The notes beneath the pieces are model-generated. The model worked only from the letters and a program-made list of their open reading frames with translations. It had not been told where the DNA came from and ran no database searches. A stretch of 64,000 bases of DNA from Enterocloster bolteae (lineage in GTDB: Bacteria; Bacillota; Clostridia; Lachnospirales; Lachnospiraceae): the NCBI RefSeq assembly GCF_002234575.2, contig NZ_CP022464.2, forward strand, positions 3,038,001 through 3,102,000, read 5' to 3'. Numbering within the stretch: position 1 is the first letter of the stretch; every line of letters begins with the position of its first letter. Of this stretch, positions 8,326-18,168 are shown piece by piece. The position numbers and the translations under genes were made by a program.

Positions 8326-10794
8326 ATGGAGAAAAGCCTTGGAGAAATCATGCACGGTCTATCCGAAGAAAACATAGCCCGTGAGGAAGAATTATTTGAG
8401 AACATGCCTGTATTTCCCAGAATCAGCCGGTCAAAGAACCTGACCATGCTGCTGGTGCACAGGGTGAAATCCTGCACCCCTGTCCCAAAGGGATGTGATA
8501 TCCTGGCAGAGGGCTTGTATGTGGATGAAAATTATACATACAGGTATCTGGATTACCGCCATGTGTTTACAGAAAAGCCAAACCGCAGTACCCTTTCCAT
8601 ACGGCTCAGATTTGTCAATGAGAATACGCTGCGGGTCACCATGGCGGAGGGTTTTTGTGTGCCGGAAAACAGGACAGAAATGATTGGGGATATGGAAGAG
8701 ACGGAATGCAGCGTCACCTGTTCTGAATCAGAGGGCCAGATTGTAATGGCAACCGGATGTATGACAGCTGTGATTCAGAAAAGTCCCTGGAACCTTTCTG
8801 TCAAAAACAGGGATGGGGAGGTCATATACCGCCAGTTCGGCAGGGACTGCCATTCCTTTATGCCCTATGAGATTTGTCCCATGGGATTCCTGTTTGACAG
8901 AAATACAAAGGAACAATATGCCTGTGAGGCGGCATGGTCCGATCCCTATGAGGAGTTTTACGGATTGGGGGAGAATTTTACATCTGTGTCAAGAAAGGGC
9001 CGACTGTTCGATTTGTGGAACACCAATTCCCTTGGGGTAAACACGGAAAGGGGATATAAATATATTCCTTTTTATATGAGTTCCAGGGGATACGGGATTT
9101 TTTATAATACATCCAGGAAAATACGGTGTGATTTGGGCGCAACCTTATCCAAGGCAAGCTATACCATGGTGGAAGGAGCTCTGTTAGATTATTTTCTGAT
9201 GACAGGGGACACGATAAAGGACATTATTCCGGCGTATCACAGGCTGACAGGACTGCCTGCGGTGCCTCCCAAATGGTCCTTCGGCATCTGGATGAGTAAA
9301 ATCAGTTACGGCACCAGGGAAGAAGTGGAGCGGGTGGCCGGACAGATGAGAAGCAGCAGGCTTCCATGTGACGTCATACATATTGATACGGACTGGTTTA
9401 CGGAAAACTGGGTGTGTGACTGGAAGTTTGACGAGAAAAAATTCCCAAAGGTGGAGGAGATGATTGAAAAACTCCATCAGGACGGATATAAGCTGTCCCT
9501 CTGGCAGCTTCCCTATATTGAACGGGGAAAGACCTCCTATGAGGTTTATGATGAGGCGGCTGCCAACGGATATTTTGCCGGAAATCCGGACGGTGACCTT
9601 CAGTTTCCTCACGGACTTATTGACTTCACCAATCCGGAGGCAGTTCACTGGTATAAGGAAAAACTGATAAAACCCCTGCTCAGGAAGGGCGTGGATGTCA
9701 TCAAGGTTGACTTTGGGGAATCCGCCCCGGCATTTTTTAAGTATGCAGGCGCCGACGGCAGGGACGTGCATAACCTGTATGCCCTGTTGTACAATAAGGC
9801 CGCATACGAGGCCGCTAAGGAGGAATTTGGGGAAGATAAGGCCCTCATATGGGCCAGAAGCGCCTGGGCCGGCTCCCAGAAATATCCGGTTCACTGGGGC
9901 GGTGATGCGGGAACGGATTTTGGAAGCCTTGCAAGCTCCGTTAAAGGCTGTCTGAACCTGTCCCTCAGCGGAATTCCATTCTGGTCCAGCGACATAGGGG
10001 GATTCTGGTTTGAGAGCAGTCCGGAGCTTTATATCCGGTGGCTGGAATTTGGCATGTTCTGCTCCCACGCCAGGTTCCATGGCTTTTATTCCAGGGAGCC
10101 ATGGGATTTTGGCCAGCAGGCAGTTGATGTTTACAGGAAATACGCGGGCCTGCGTTACCGCCTGATTCCATACATCTATAACCAGGCCCTGGCTGTCAGG
10201 GAAGAGGACACACTGATACACAGGCCGGTGTTCTATGACTATTCGTCAGATTTAAGCGCGGCCGGTCTGGATACCCAGTATCTGTTTGGAAAAGAGCTTA
10301 TGGTCATTCCTGTGTTAAATGAAGATAATTCAGTGAGAATCTATCTTCCCCGGGGTCAGTGGACGGATTTTTACGACGATACGGTTGAGGAAGGCGGGAA
10401 ATGGATGGAACAGGTGGTTCCGTTAGATAAGATACCGGTCTATGTAAGGGAGAACGCCATTATCCCCATTGGGCCTGAAATGGAATATATAGGACAGAAG
10501 GAAGATGACCAGTGGGAAATCCACTGTTATCCAATGGAGGGCAAAGGACGGCTCTGTTCCTATGAACACGGATTTACAGTTGAAATGTACGCATCGGCTG
10601 ACCGGGTCAAAATTGACTGCACCAGAACGGACATGAACCTTACCTTTGTCCTGCACAACATAAGACCGGCCGGAGTGCAGGCTGACGGACAGGACATTGG
10701 TTTCAGGATGGACCATAAAAGGACTTATATCCATATGGGCAATCGGATGCAGGACCATGATATCCATATGGTCATAGAGAAAGGAGAGCAGTAA
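8326..10794 (+). CDS. GH31 glycoside hydrolase, YicI-like alpha-xylosidase/alpha-glucosidase
   Basis: The 822-residue enzyme has the full GH31 layout: an N-terminal beta-sandwich, a catalytic barrel from about residue 305, and C-terminal beta domains. The nucleophile is D462 in IKVDFGES and the acid/base is D527 in PVHWGGD. The segments around both residues, and the WSSDIGGF motif, resemble E. coli YicI, an alpha-xylosidase. There is no signal peptide, so it works in the cytoplasm on imported oligosaccharide. The start ATG 8326 follows GAGAGGAG. An alpha-glucosidase specificity remains possible; the strict substrate needs assays. Confidence 0.88.
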   Translation: MEKSLGEIMHGLSEENIAREEELFENMPVFPRISRSKNLTMLLVHRVKSCTPVPKGCDILAEGLYVDENYTYRYLDYRHVFTEKPNRSTLSIRLRFVNENTLRVTMAEGFCVPENRTEMIGDMEETECSVTCSESEGQIVMATGCMTAVIQKSPWNLSVKNRDGEVIYRQFGRDCHSFMPYEICPMGFLFDRNTKEQYACEAAWSDPYEEFYGLGENFTSVSRKGRLFDLWNTNSLGVNTERGYKYIPFYMSSRGYGIFYNTSRKIRCDLGATLSKASYTMVEGALLDYFLMTGDTIKDIIPAYHRLTGLPAVPPKWSFGIWMSKISYGTREEVERVAGQMRSSRLPCDVIHIDTDWFTENWVCDWKFDEKKFPKVEEMIEKLHQDGYKLSLWQLPYIERGKTSYEVYDEAAANGYFAGNPDGDLQFPHGLIDFTNPEAVHWYKEKLIKPLLRKGVDVIKVDFGESAPAFFKYAGADGRDVHNLYALLYNKAAYEAAKEEFGEDKALIWARSAWAGSQKYPVHWGGDAGTDFGSLASSVKGCLNLSLSGIPFWSSDIGGFWFESSPELYIRWLEFGMFCSHARFHGFYSREPWDFGQQAVDVYRKYAGLRYRLIPYIYNQALAVREEDTLIHRPVFYDYSSDLSAAGLDTQYLFGKELMVIPVLNEDNSVRIYLPRGQWTDFYDDTVEEGGKWMEQVVPLDKIPVYVRENAIIPIGPEMEYIGQKEDDQWEIHCYPMEGKGRLCSYEHGFTVEMYASADRVKIDCTRTDMNLTFVLHNIRPAGVQADGQDIGFRMDHKRTYIHMGNRMQDHDIHMVIEKGEQ

Positions 10795-12840
10795 GTGGCA
10801 TATTACACAATACCCAGGTATGAGGGAAAGACAGAAGGAAACCGCATCATATGGGAGACGGCAGGAGAGCTGGTCTATATCGAACCATACGGAAGGGACG
10901 CCATACGGTTCCGCTCCAGTAAGAGCCTGCGCATTGATGAAGCTCTCAACTGGACTCTGGAGGAACCGGCCTCTCCTGAGGGAGTTATCATAGAAGCGGA
11001 TGATGAAAAGGCCTGCATGACAAACGGTAAAATACAGGTGACGATTACGGGCGACGGCACCGTCACCTACCGGAACACCCGGACAGGAAAGGTGCTTCTG
11101 GAGGAATACTGGATTGACGGAAGGGTACACACGGCCCCTCTCCGCAGGGCCAGGGAATACAGGGTCACATCAGGCAATCAGTTTAAGATAAGCCTGTACT
11201 TTAAGGCGGAGCCGGGCGAGCATTTTTATGGAATGGGACAGGACGCCAATGACTGCTTTGATTTAAAGGGGAGCACGGTGGAGCTGCTTCAGAAGAACGG
11301 AAAATGCACCATCCCCTATACATATTCATCCAGGGGATATGGATTCATATGGAACAATCCAGCCATAGGCCGCGCTGAATTTGTCAACAACCATACCATG
11401 TGGCATGTACAGTGCGCAAAGCAGATTGACTATGTGATCATAGCAGGGGACACGCCGGGAGAGATCAATGAGAAATTTACCGCCATCACAGGCCGGGCTC
11501 CCATGCTGCCTGAGTGGGCCGCGGGTTTCTGGCAGTGCAAGCTGCGCTATGAGACCCAGGAGGAGCTGCTTCAGGTGGCCAGGGAGTATAAAAGAAGGGG
11601 ACTTCCCATTTCAGTCATAGTCATTGATTATTTTCACTGGACCATGCAGGGAGAATGGAAGTTTGATCCTGAGAAATGGCCTGATCCCAAGGCCATGGTC
11701 AGTGAGCTGGAGTCCATGGGTATCAAACTGATGGTGTCCGTCTGGCCTACCATAGACCCAAGAAGTGAAAATTATGCATATATGAGAGAGCATAATTACA
11801 TTCTCAGGGGAGAGCGGGGAGTGGACGTGGTATTTATGTTCTTTGGTCCCCAGACATATGTGGATACCACCCATCCGGGAGCCCGGGAATTTTTCTGGTC
11901 CAGGGCAAAGAAAAATTACTATGACTATGGAATCCGTACTTTCTGGCTGGATGAGGCGGAGCCGGAGATGCGGCCCTATGATTACGACAATGTCCGCATG
12001 TACCTTGGAAACGGGGAGGAGGTCAGCAATATCTATTGCGTGGGGGTTGCAAAGGCATTTTACGACGGCCTGAAAGCCCAGGGTGAGGAAGTGTGCAACC
12101 TGGTCAGATGCGCATGGCTGGGCTCCCAGCGGTATGGAGTCGTACTATGGTCGGGGGACATTGCTTCCACCTTTGACAGCCTGAGAAAACAGCTGAAGGC
12201 AGGGCTTAACGTGGCCATGTGCGGGATACCCTGGTGGACCACGGATATCGGCGGGTTCATCAATGGGGATCCGGAGTCGGAAGAATTCCGGGAGCTGATG
12301 ATTAGATGGTTTGAATTCGGCGTATTCTGCCCTATATTCCGCCTTCACGGATTCAGGCTTCCCTATCCGGTAAGGGATATATTGAATCCGGACGGTTACT
12401 GCGGTTCAGGAGGTCCCAATGAGGTATGGAGTTTTGGTGAGGAGGCCTATGAAATCATCCGCCGGTATATGTATGTCAGAGAAGAATTAAAGCCGTATAT
12501 CATGGGGCAGATGAAGCTGGCCTCTGAAGACGGAACACCAGTCATGCGTCCTTTGTTTTACGATTTTTGCGGGGATAAAAATGTATATGACATAGGGGAT
12601 GAGTATATGTTCGGACCGGACCTTCTGGTGGCCCCGGTGGTGGAGCTGGGAGCCAGAAAGCGGATGGTCTATCTGCCGGAGGGATGCAGGTGGAAGGACG
12701 CGGGAACGGGCATGGTATATGACGGCGGAACGCGGATTGAGGCAGATGCGCCTCTGGATACCATTCCATTGTTCCTGAAGGAGGATGCCAGGCTGTCCCT
12801 GCAGATGAAACCAAGCACCGCTGAAACTATGCACCGCTGA
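10795..12840 (+). CDS. GH31 glycoside hydrolase (second, distinct subtype)
   Basis: This 681-residue enzyme begins with GTG at 10795, directly after the TAA of the first GH31 gene and behind AAAGGAGAG, so the two are translationally coupled. The nucleophile is D386 in FWLDEAEPE and the acid/base is D455 in LWSGD. The catalytic surroundings differ from those of the upstream enzyme and resemble Xyl31A-type alpha-xylosidases and relatives. No signal peptide is seen. The two enzymes may split different alpha-linkages of the same imported oligosaccharide, for example a xyloglucan or isomalto-type fragment; this is inference. The last codons lie in a small direct duplication. Confidence 0.87.
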   Translation: MAYYTIPRYEGKTEGNRIIWETAGELVYIEPYGRDAIRFRSSKSLRIDEALNWTLEEPASPEGVIIEADDEKACMTNGKIQVTITGDGTVTYRNTRTGKVLLEEYWIDGRVHTAPLRRAREYRVTSGNQFKISLYFKAEPGEHFYGMGQDANDCFDLKGSTVELLQKNGKCTIPYTYSSRGYGFIWNNPAIGRAEFVNNHTMWHVQCAKQIDYVIIAGDTPGEINEKFTAITGRAPMLPEWAAGFWQCKLRYETQEELLQVAREYKRRGLPISVIVIDYFHWTMQGEWKFDPEKWPDPKAMVSELESMGIKLMVSVWPTIDPRSENYAYMREHNYILRGERGVDVVFMFFGPQTYVDTTHPGAREFFWSRAKKNYYDYGIRTFWLDEAEPEMRPYDYDNVRMYLGNGEEVSNIYCVGVAKAFYDGLKAQGEEVCNLVRCAWLGSQRYGVVLWSGDIASTFDSLRKQLKAGLNVAMCGIPWWTTDIGGFINGDPESEEFRELMIRWFEFGVFCPIFRLHGFRLPYPVRDILNPDGYCGSGGPNEVWSFGEEAYEIIRRYMYVREELKPYIMGQMKLASEDGTPVMRPLFYDFCGDKNVYDIGDEYMFGPDLLVAPVVELGARKRMVYLPEGCRWKDAGTGMVYDGGTRIEADAPLDTIPLFLKEDARLSLQMKPSTAETMHR

Positions 12841-12843
12841 AAC
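12815..12843 (+). repeat. Short tandem duplication at the end of the second GH31 gene
   Basis: GCACCGCTGAAAC occurs at 12815-12827 and again at 12831-12843, a 16-base step, with a third partial copy (GGCACCGC) at about 12846. The second copy supplies the TGA stop. The array probably arose by replication slippage and changed the C-terminal residues. Confidence 0.7.
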
Positions 12844-12904
12844 CAGGCACCGCGGATGAAATAGAGGGATAAAAAAGAGGATAAAGTAAGAGGATAAAAG
12901 ACAG

Positions 12905-12940
12905 CGGGCTTTTCATGAAAACCATCATGAAAGGCCCGTT
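12905..12940. terminator. Hairpin between convergent genes
   Basis: GGGCTTTTCATGA at 12906-12918 pairs with TCATGAAAGGCCC at 12925-12937 (one G-T wobble), with a further C-G pair at the base and a 6-base loop. The T-run is short on both strands. Its place between convergent coding regions supports a bidirectional terminator for the GH31 operon and the acyltransferase gene. Confidence 0.6.
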
Positions 12941-12985
12941 TCACTGCGCCCGGAAGGCATGTATACAGCATAACTGTCAGCATGA

Positions 12986-14275
12986 CTATTTTGCAAAGCG
13001 CCCCAGCCGTTTCCCCACACGTCCCAAGACTCCGAAGAAAATCTCACAGGCCCTGTCCATGCACAGGACTACCGTATTGTCATACAGGAAGGAGAGGGCC
13101 AGGCTGATGACCAGGGTAAGCAGGAAGGATACCAGTATGCCGCCTGCAATTCCAAAGGACAGGCCGTTAATGCCAAACACGTCGCCCACAATCCGGTGCA
13201 GCACCAGCCAGTGAATCAGGAGAATGGAGAAGCTGTACCTGCCTATGGCGGAGAGCAGGGTGGGAATCCTTGCAAACAGACGGTCCCCATGTTTTCGGAA
13301 GAAGAGAAATACGGCGCAGGTAAAGAGCATCTGGGGAGGCGCGTTGTTGTAAACCAGGGGGCCCAGGCTCTCCGGGGCCATGATGGAGCCCGCTATTGCC
13401 AGCCCTGACAACAGGCCTGCCGTCATGAATAGCCGGTAATGCTTCATGGCAGACCGGGTGGTGCAGTAATATCCCAGCAGGAAAATGGAGTCCCATGATG
13501 CCAGGAAGGAGGAGGCTGCAAACTGTATATGAACCAGAGGGCCGTAGGTGTAGATGAAATGCAGGATAAAGATAACAGCGGTCAGTGCCTCCAGCATGGG
13601 TTCTGTCATGTGTCTTAACATGATTCGGAAAAAGGGTGCTGCAACGTAAAACATCAGGATAATATACACCAGCCAGAAATGAGGTGTCTGGCCGCTGTCA
13701 TTGGACAGGAAGCTCTGTATCAGGCTACCCCAGTTTCCAGGACTGAGGGCAAAGATGCCTTCCACATAAAAGAAGTATAAGAGGTAATAGGCAAAACAGG
13801 GAATCAGCACCCTGACAAAGCGCCGGGAATAAAATTGTAAGACGGATTCCTCCCTTCCTCCCAGCAGCAGTGCCCCGCTGAGCATCATGAACAGCAGGTT
13901 GCAGCTTAAGCCCAGACCGGCCGCCGCAGCCATCACATTTCTGGAAAAGGTATGGGGAGGAAGCAGGGCATAAGCCGGCTCCAGTACATGAACGAGGATG
14001 ACCAGGAAGGAAGCCAGTACCCTCAGATAATCCATATATACAATGCGTCCGGGCTGATTACGGCATCCTAATAACAGCTCCCCTGCATAACCCGGGGATG
14101 CCGCGGCCCGCCTGCTGTGAATCAGGCAGGAGCATGCGGCGAGAACAGCCGCGGCAGCATAATGCTTTGGACGCAGAGGCCGGATGGGAAGGCCATAGCG
14201 AAGCTCCATGAGCATATATATAAGTGTGGTCAAAACAATAAATACCAACCCGTAGCGAAGTTTCTTTCCGTTCAT
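12986..14275 (-). CDS. Acyltransferase family 3 membrane protein
   Basis: A 429-residue protein with about ten membrane spans. After an N-terminal span and a short Arg-rich stretch, the Acyl_transf_3 domain opens with YLRVLASFLVILVHVLEPA near residues 80-98, containing the typical arginine and the conserved histidine. Such enzymes move acetyl or succinyl groups from the cytoplasm onto surface polysaccharides or lipids. ATG 14275 is chosen because GGGAG lies about 9 bases upstream; an in-frame ATG at 14299 has no good ribosome site. The gene is on its own, divergent from the MATE exporter, and its acceptor is unknown. Confidence 0.85.
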   Translation of the reverse strand: MNGKKLRYGLVFIVLTTLIYMLMELRYGLPIRPLRPKHYAAAAVLAACSCLIHSRRAAASPGYAGELLLGCRNQPGRIVYMDYLRVLASFLVILVHVLEPAYALLPPHTFSRNVMAAAAGLGLSCNLLFMMLSGALLLGGREESVLQFYSRRFVRVLIPCFAYYLLYFFYVEGIFALSPGNWGSLIQSFLSNDSGQTPHFWLVYIILMFYVAAPFFRIMLRHMTEPMLEALTAVIFILHFIYTYGPLVHIQFAASSFLASWDSIFLLGYYCTTRSAMKHYRLFMTAGLLSGLAIAGSIMAPESLGPLVYNNAPPQMLFTCAVFLFFRKHGDRLFARIPTLLSAIGRYSFSILLIHWLVLHRIVGDVFGINGLSFGIAGGILVSFLLTLVISLALSFLYDNTVVLCMDRACEIFFGVLGRVGKRLGRFAK

Positions 14276-14369
14276 ACAGTGTGTCTCCCTGCCAATCATG
14301 CAAAAATGCCCTGCAAATGTCCGTCTAAGTCTGATTTTTCCAGTATACCATTAAGCAGATAAAAAACAA

Positions 14370-14399
14370 CTGGAATATTCCATGATTTTGTATTATAAT
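14370..14399 (+). promoter_or_regulatory. Candidate promoter for the MATE gene
   Basis: A perfect TATAAT lies at 14394-14399. Eighteen bases upstream, CTGGAA is only a weak -35 match. If used, transcription would start near 14406, which rules out the in-frame ATG at 14398 as the start codon of the exporter. Confidence 0.4.
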
Positions 14400-14436
14400 G
14401 ATGCCTGCTATTTTTGGAAAGGTAGAATATAACTAT

Positions 14437-15804
14437 ATGACTAATAATATGACAACCGGAAAGCCGGCAAAACTGATTTTGCAGTTCATGATTCCCACCT
14501 GCCTGGGAAACATATTCCAGCAGTTTTATAACCTGGCTGATTCCGTGGTGGCAGGGCGTTTCATCGGAGTGGATGCCCTGGCAGCCATCGGAAGCACCAC
14601 ATCCCTTATTTTTCTGGTGATAGGCTGGCTCAACGGTCTTACCAGCGGTTTTTCCATTATGGTGGCCCAGCATTTCGGAGCCGGGAAATATGAAAGGATG
14701 CGCCGCAATGTGGCCATGTCCATCTATCTGTGCCTGGCCTTTGTGCTGGTCATGACAATCGCGCTGGAGATACTTAATTATCCCATTCTCCGCCTGATGA
14801 ACGCGCCGGATGGAATCATAGATGACACGGCCGGTTATATGGCTGTGATTTACGCAGGGCTTTTTGCGACGGCTGCCTACAACGGGCTGGCGGCTGTTAT
14901 GAGGGCATTGGGGGACAGCCGTTCACCGCTGTATTTTCTGATTATTTCCGCGGTCATCAATGTGCTCCTGGATGTGGCCTTCATCATCTGGTTTGGAATG
15001 GGAGTGGAGGGCTGCGCCTACGCCACCGTGATTGCCCAGGCCGTTTCAGCCCTTCTGTGTTTTCTCTACATTGTGAGGAAATTTGATATACTGAAGCTGA
15101 GCCGGGAGGATTTTCGTATCTCCTTCGGCATTATGGGACGGCTCCTGTCCATCGGGATTCCCATGGGGCTTCAGTTTTCCATCACAGCCATAGGCACTAT
15201 CATTGTACAAGGGGCCGTCAATGTCTTTGGGTCTGTGTACATTGCCGGCTTTTCAGCTGCGGGTAAGATACAAAACATTGTGTCCACTGTGTTTGTGGCA
15301 TTCGGGGCAACGGCAGCCACCTATGTGGGGCAGAACCGGGGCGCAGGCCGTATGGACCGCGTCCATCAGGGGGTCAAGTCCATACAGGTTATGATTCTGG
15401 TCTGGAGCGCTGTTATGATTCTGGTCATCCATTTATTCGGGGATATGCTGATCCATATATTTATTGACGCATCGGAGACAGAGGTAATGAGTGCGGCCAG
15501 AACGTACTTCAGAGCAGTGGCATGGTGTTATCCCTTCCTGGGAAGTATTTTCCTGTACAGAAATGCCCTGCAGGGTCTGGGATACGGACTTATGCCCATG
15601 ATGGGAGGCGTGTTTGAGCTGATTGCCAGGGCTGCTATTGTGGCGGCAGTGGCAGGAAGCTTCGGGTATGTGGGAGTGTGCCTGGCGGACCCGGCGGCCT
15701 GGCTTGCGGCCCTGGTTCCCATTGTGCCCTATTACTTTTATAAAATTTCCAGGATTTCCCGGAAAGAAACGCACGGTGGCAGAATCACGGCGGATGTGAT
15801 ATGA
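14437..15804 (+). CDS. MATE family multidrug/sodium antiporter
   Basis: A 455-residue membrane protein with about twelve spans in two similar halves. The first half opens with LILQFMIPTCLGNIFQQFYNLADS and the second with LLSIGIPMGLQFSITAIGTI, each typical of the NorM/DinF-type MatE domain. It exports cationic drugs or metabolites in exchange for sodium or protons. ATG 14437 (or ATG 14449) fits the promoter better than ATG 14398, which overlaps the -10 box; a GGAAAGG box lies 14 bases upstream of 14437. No regulator is adjacent. Confidence 0.9.
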   Translation: MTNNMTTGKPAKLILQFMIPTCLGNIFQQFYNLADSVVAGRFIGVDALAAIGSTTSLIFLVIGWLNGLTSGFSIMVAQHFGAGKYERMRRNVAMSIYLCLAFVLVMTIALEILNYPILRLMNAPDGIIDDTAGYMAVIYAGLFATAAYNGLAAVMRALGDSRSPLYFLIISAVINVLLDVAFIIWFGMGVEGCAYATVIAQAVSALLCFLYIVRKFDILKLSREDFRISFGIMGRLLSIGIPMGLQFSITAIGTIIVQGAVNVFGSVYIAGFSAAGKIQNIVSTVFVAFGATAATYVGQNRGAGRMDRVHQGVKSIQVMILVWSAVMILVIHLFGDMLIHIFIDASETEVMSAARTYFRAVAWCYPFLGSIFLYRNALQGLGYGLMPMMGGVFELIARAAIVAAVAGSFGYVGVCLADPAAWLAALVPIVPYYFYKISRISRKETHGGRITADVI

Positions 15805-15862
15805 TAAATACAATTGTGACAGTTTTGACCTGTACTGTTATAAAGAAATGAGGGCGGATGAT

Positions 15863-17269
15863 ATGACGGATGTGAGACAGCTTCCGGAGGCCTTTCTGCT
15901 GAAAATGCAGAAGCTTCTGGGGGAGGAGTTCGGGCAGTACCTGGAAAGCTTCAAAGAGGAGTGGAAGCCCGGTCTCAGGGTGAACACGCTGAAGCTTTCC
16001 CCGGGGGAACTGGCTGAACTGGTGCCGTGGAACCTGGAGCCGGTGCCGTGGGCAGACAATGGTTTTTATTATGACGGGACGCTGGACGGGGAGGTATTAA
16101 GACCCTCCAAGCATCCGGCCTATTACGCCGGGCTTTATTACCTCCAGGAACCCAGCGCCATGACCCCGGCAGCCATGCTGCCTGTGGTTCCCGGAGACAG
16201 GGTGCTGGACCTTTGCGCTGCACCGGGAGGCAAGAGCACAGAGCTGGCGTCAAAGCTTAAAGGCCGGGGAATGCTTGTGTCCAATGACATCAGCTATTCC
16301 AGGGCCAGAGCGCTTCTTAAAAATCTGGAGCTGGCCGGTGCGGCAAACATCTGCGTTACCAGTGAAGCGCCTGAAAAGCTGGCCGGCGTGTGGCCGGAGT
16401 TTTTTGATAAGATACTGGTGGACGCCCCCTGTTCCGGGGAAGGCATGTTCCGCCGGGATGAGGATATGGTGAAGGACTGGAATGAAAAGGGACCGGAATA
16501 CTATGTGCCCATCCAGCGCCAGATACTGTCCCAGGCCGCAGCCATGCTCAGACCGGGCGGATATATGCTGTATTCTACCTGTACGTTTTCCGTGGAGGAG
16601 GATGAGGGGAATGTGGCCTATGTCCTGGAGGAATTTCCGCAGATGCAGCTGTGCTGTCTGGACCTTGATAAAGTGCCGGGAGCATGCGGCGGGTTTGGGC
16701 TTCCCGGCTGCATGAGGCTCTTTCCGCACCGCTTAAAAGGGGAGGGGCATTTTCTGGCCCTGATGCGAAAAAAGGGCGGGGATGACGGGGGTAAGGAGAT
16801 ACTGCCCCCCATGGACCCCGGAACAGCCAGGAAGCGGGTCCGGGCTGTGGAGAAGGAAAAAGAGCTGGATGCATTTTTAAGGCAGAGCGGCGCAGAGTGG
16901 GATTATGGGCGGATTGTCATACACCAGGACAATGTCTACTATCTGCCGGAGGGACTTGCATGGAACCTGCCCCTGAGATTCCTGCGCACGGGGCTTTTTT
17001 TGGGAGAGCTAAAAAAAGGACGGTTTGAACCATCCCAGGCCCTGGCCATGTCCATGAAGGCCGGGCAGTTTCCGAATACCGTCAGCTTCCCTGCCGGTGA
17101 CAACAGGGTACTCCGCTATCTGAAGGGGGAGACTATTTCCCTGGAAGGGGATGAAGGACCGGTTAAGGGATGGTGCCTGGCAGCCATGGAGGGATTTCCT
17201 CTTGGCTGGGCCAAAGGTACGGGGATGAGCCTGAAGAATAAGTACTATCCCGGCTGGAGATGGCAGTAG
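15863..17269 (+). CDS. RsmF/RsmB-type rRNA cytosine-C5 methyltransferase
   Basis: A 468-residue NOL1/NOP2/Sun-family enzyme. The SAM site is LCAAPGGKSTELASKL near residue 115. The two catalytic cysteines lie in VDAPCSGEGMF and in YSTCTFSVEEDEG. The C-terminal part (about 305-468) matches the RsmF RNA-binding extension with a PUA-like domain (final WAKG...KNKYYPGWRW). The family methylates 16S rRNA C5 positions such as C1407. ATG 15863 is preferred over ATG 15848 because GAGGGCGG sits 8 bases before it. Confidence 0.88.
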   Translation: MTDVRQLPEAFLLKMQKLLGEEFGQYLESFKEEWKPGLRVNTLKLSPGELAELVPWNLEPVPWADNGFYYDGTLDGEVLRPSKHPAYYAGLYYLQEPSAMTPAAMLPVVPGDRVLDLCAAPGGKSTELASKLKGRGMLVSNDISYSRARALLKNLELAGAANICVTSEAPEKLAGVWPEFFDKILVDAPCSGEGMFRRDEDMVKDWNEKGPEYYVPIQRQILSQAAAMLRPGGYMLYSTCTFSVEEDEGNVAYVLEEFPQMQLCCLDLDKVPGACGGFGLPGCMRLFPHRLKGEGHFLALMRKKGGDDGGKEILPPMDPGTARKRVRAVEKEKELDAFLRQSGAEWDYGRIVIHQDNVYYLPEGLAWNLPLRFLRTGLFLGELKKGRFEPSQALAMSMKAGQFPNTVSFPAGDNRVLRYLKGETISLEGDEGPVKGWCLAAMEGFPLGWAKGTGMSLKNKYYPGWRWQ

Positions 17270-17323
17270 CCATCCGTATGAAAGCATCTAAAGTTAAACA
17301 ACGCAATGGGAGGAAAGGGACCG

Positions 17324-18094
17324 ATGGCTGATAAAGGCAGGAAAAACGGACCGATGCGTCTTGACCGGTTTCTGGCTGAGATGGGATACGGGACCCGTAC
17401 CCAGGTAAAGGATATGGTGAAGAAAGGACGCGTCCGGATGAACGGAGAGGCGGTAAAGGACGCGGACCGGAAGGTGAACCCGGAATCAGATATTGTAGAA
17501 GTGGACAGGAGCCGGGTGGCGTACGCCAGAATGGAGTACTATATGCTCAACAAGCCCCAGGGCGTGGTGTCTGCCACCGAGGACAGGAAATACCCGACGG
17601 TGGTGGGTCTTATCAGGGAGGCTTTGAGAAAAGACCTGTTTCCGGTGGGCAGGCTGGACATTGACACGGAGGGACTTCTTCTCATCACCAACGACGGGGA
17701 GCTGGCCCACAATCTGCTGTCGCCTAAAAAGCATGTGGATAAGGTATATCTGGCCCATGTGTCAGGAGGGCTGCCGGAGGATGCCGTAAAGCGGTTTGAG
17801 GAAGGAATCAAACTGGAGGACGGCACCATGACCCTTCCGGCAGAGCTTAAGATACTAAAAGGAGCAGGACCGGAGGAAGACGCGCAGGAAGTACTGGTTA
17901 CCATAAGGGAAGGAAAGTTCCATCAGATTAAGCGGATGTTTGAGGCGCTGGGGTGCAGGGTGGAGTATCTGAAACGGATATCCATGGGACCCCTTATCCT
18001 GGACCCAAATCTGGAACCGGGGGAATACCGTCCCCTGACTCTGCAGGAGGAGGCTTCCATAAAGGATTGCGGGAACCGGGGAAACCGTGTATAA
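17324..18094 (+). CDS. RsuA/RluB-family pseudouridine synthase
   Basis: The protein (256 residues) has an N-terminal S4 RNA-binding domain (MRLDRFLAEMGYGTR, residues about 9-65) and the synthase domain with the catalytic aspartate in GRLDIDTEGLLL. A KVREG-like C-terminal part (VTIREGKFHQIKRMFEALG) marks the RsuA/RluB/RluE/RluF group, which modifies uridines in rRNA. The exact target cannot be assigned. ATG 17324 follows GGGAGGAAAGG; ATG 17306 lies inside this region with no box. It lies in a run of rRNA-modification genes with the methyltransferase upstream. Confidence 0.9.
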   Translation: MADKGRKNGPMRLDRFLAEMGYGTRTQVKDMVKKGRVRMNGEAVKDADRKVNPESDIVEVDRSRVAYARMEYYMLNKPQGVVSATEDRKYPTVVGLIREALRKDLFPVGRLDIDTEGLLLITNDGELAHNLLSPKKHVDKVYLAHVSGGLPEDAVKRFEEGIKLEDGTMTLPAELKILKGAGPEEDAQEVLVTIREGKFHQIKRMFEALGCRVEYLKRISMGPLILDPNLEPGEYRPLTLQEEASIKDCGNRGNRV

Positions 18095-18168
18095 CTATAT
18101 AGGAGTCACAGAATAAGAGTCACGGAAAACTTGTCAACATGTTTATAGACAGAGGAAAATAGGGAAAG

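Noticed and set aside
9184..10221. Open frame of 345 codons on the minus strand within the first GH31 gene
   Set aside because: Antisense shadow of a conserved enzyme; composition not protein-like.
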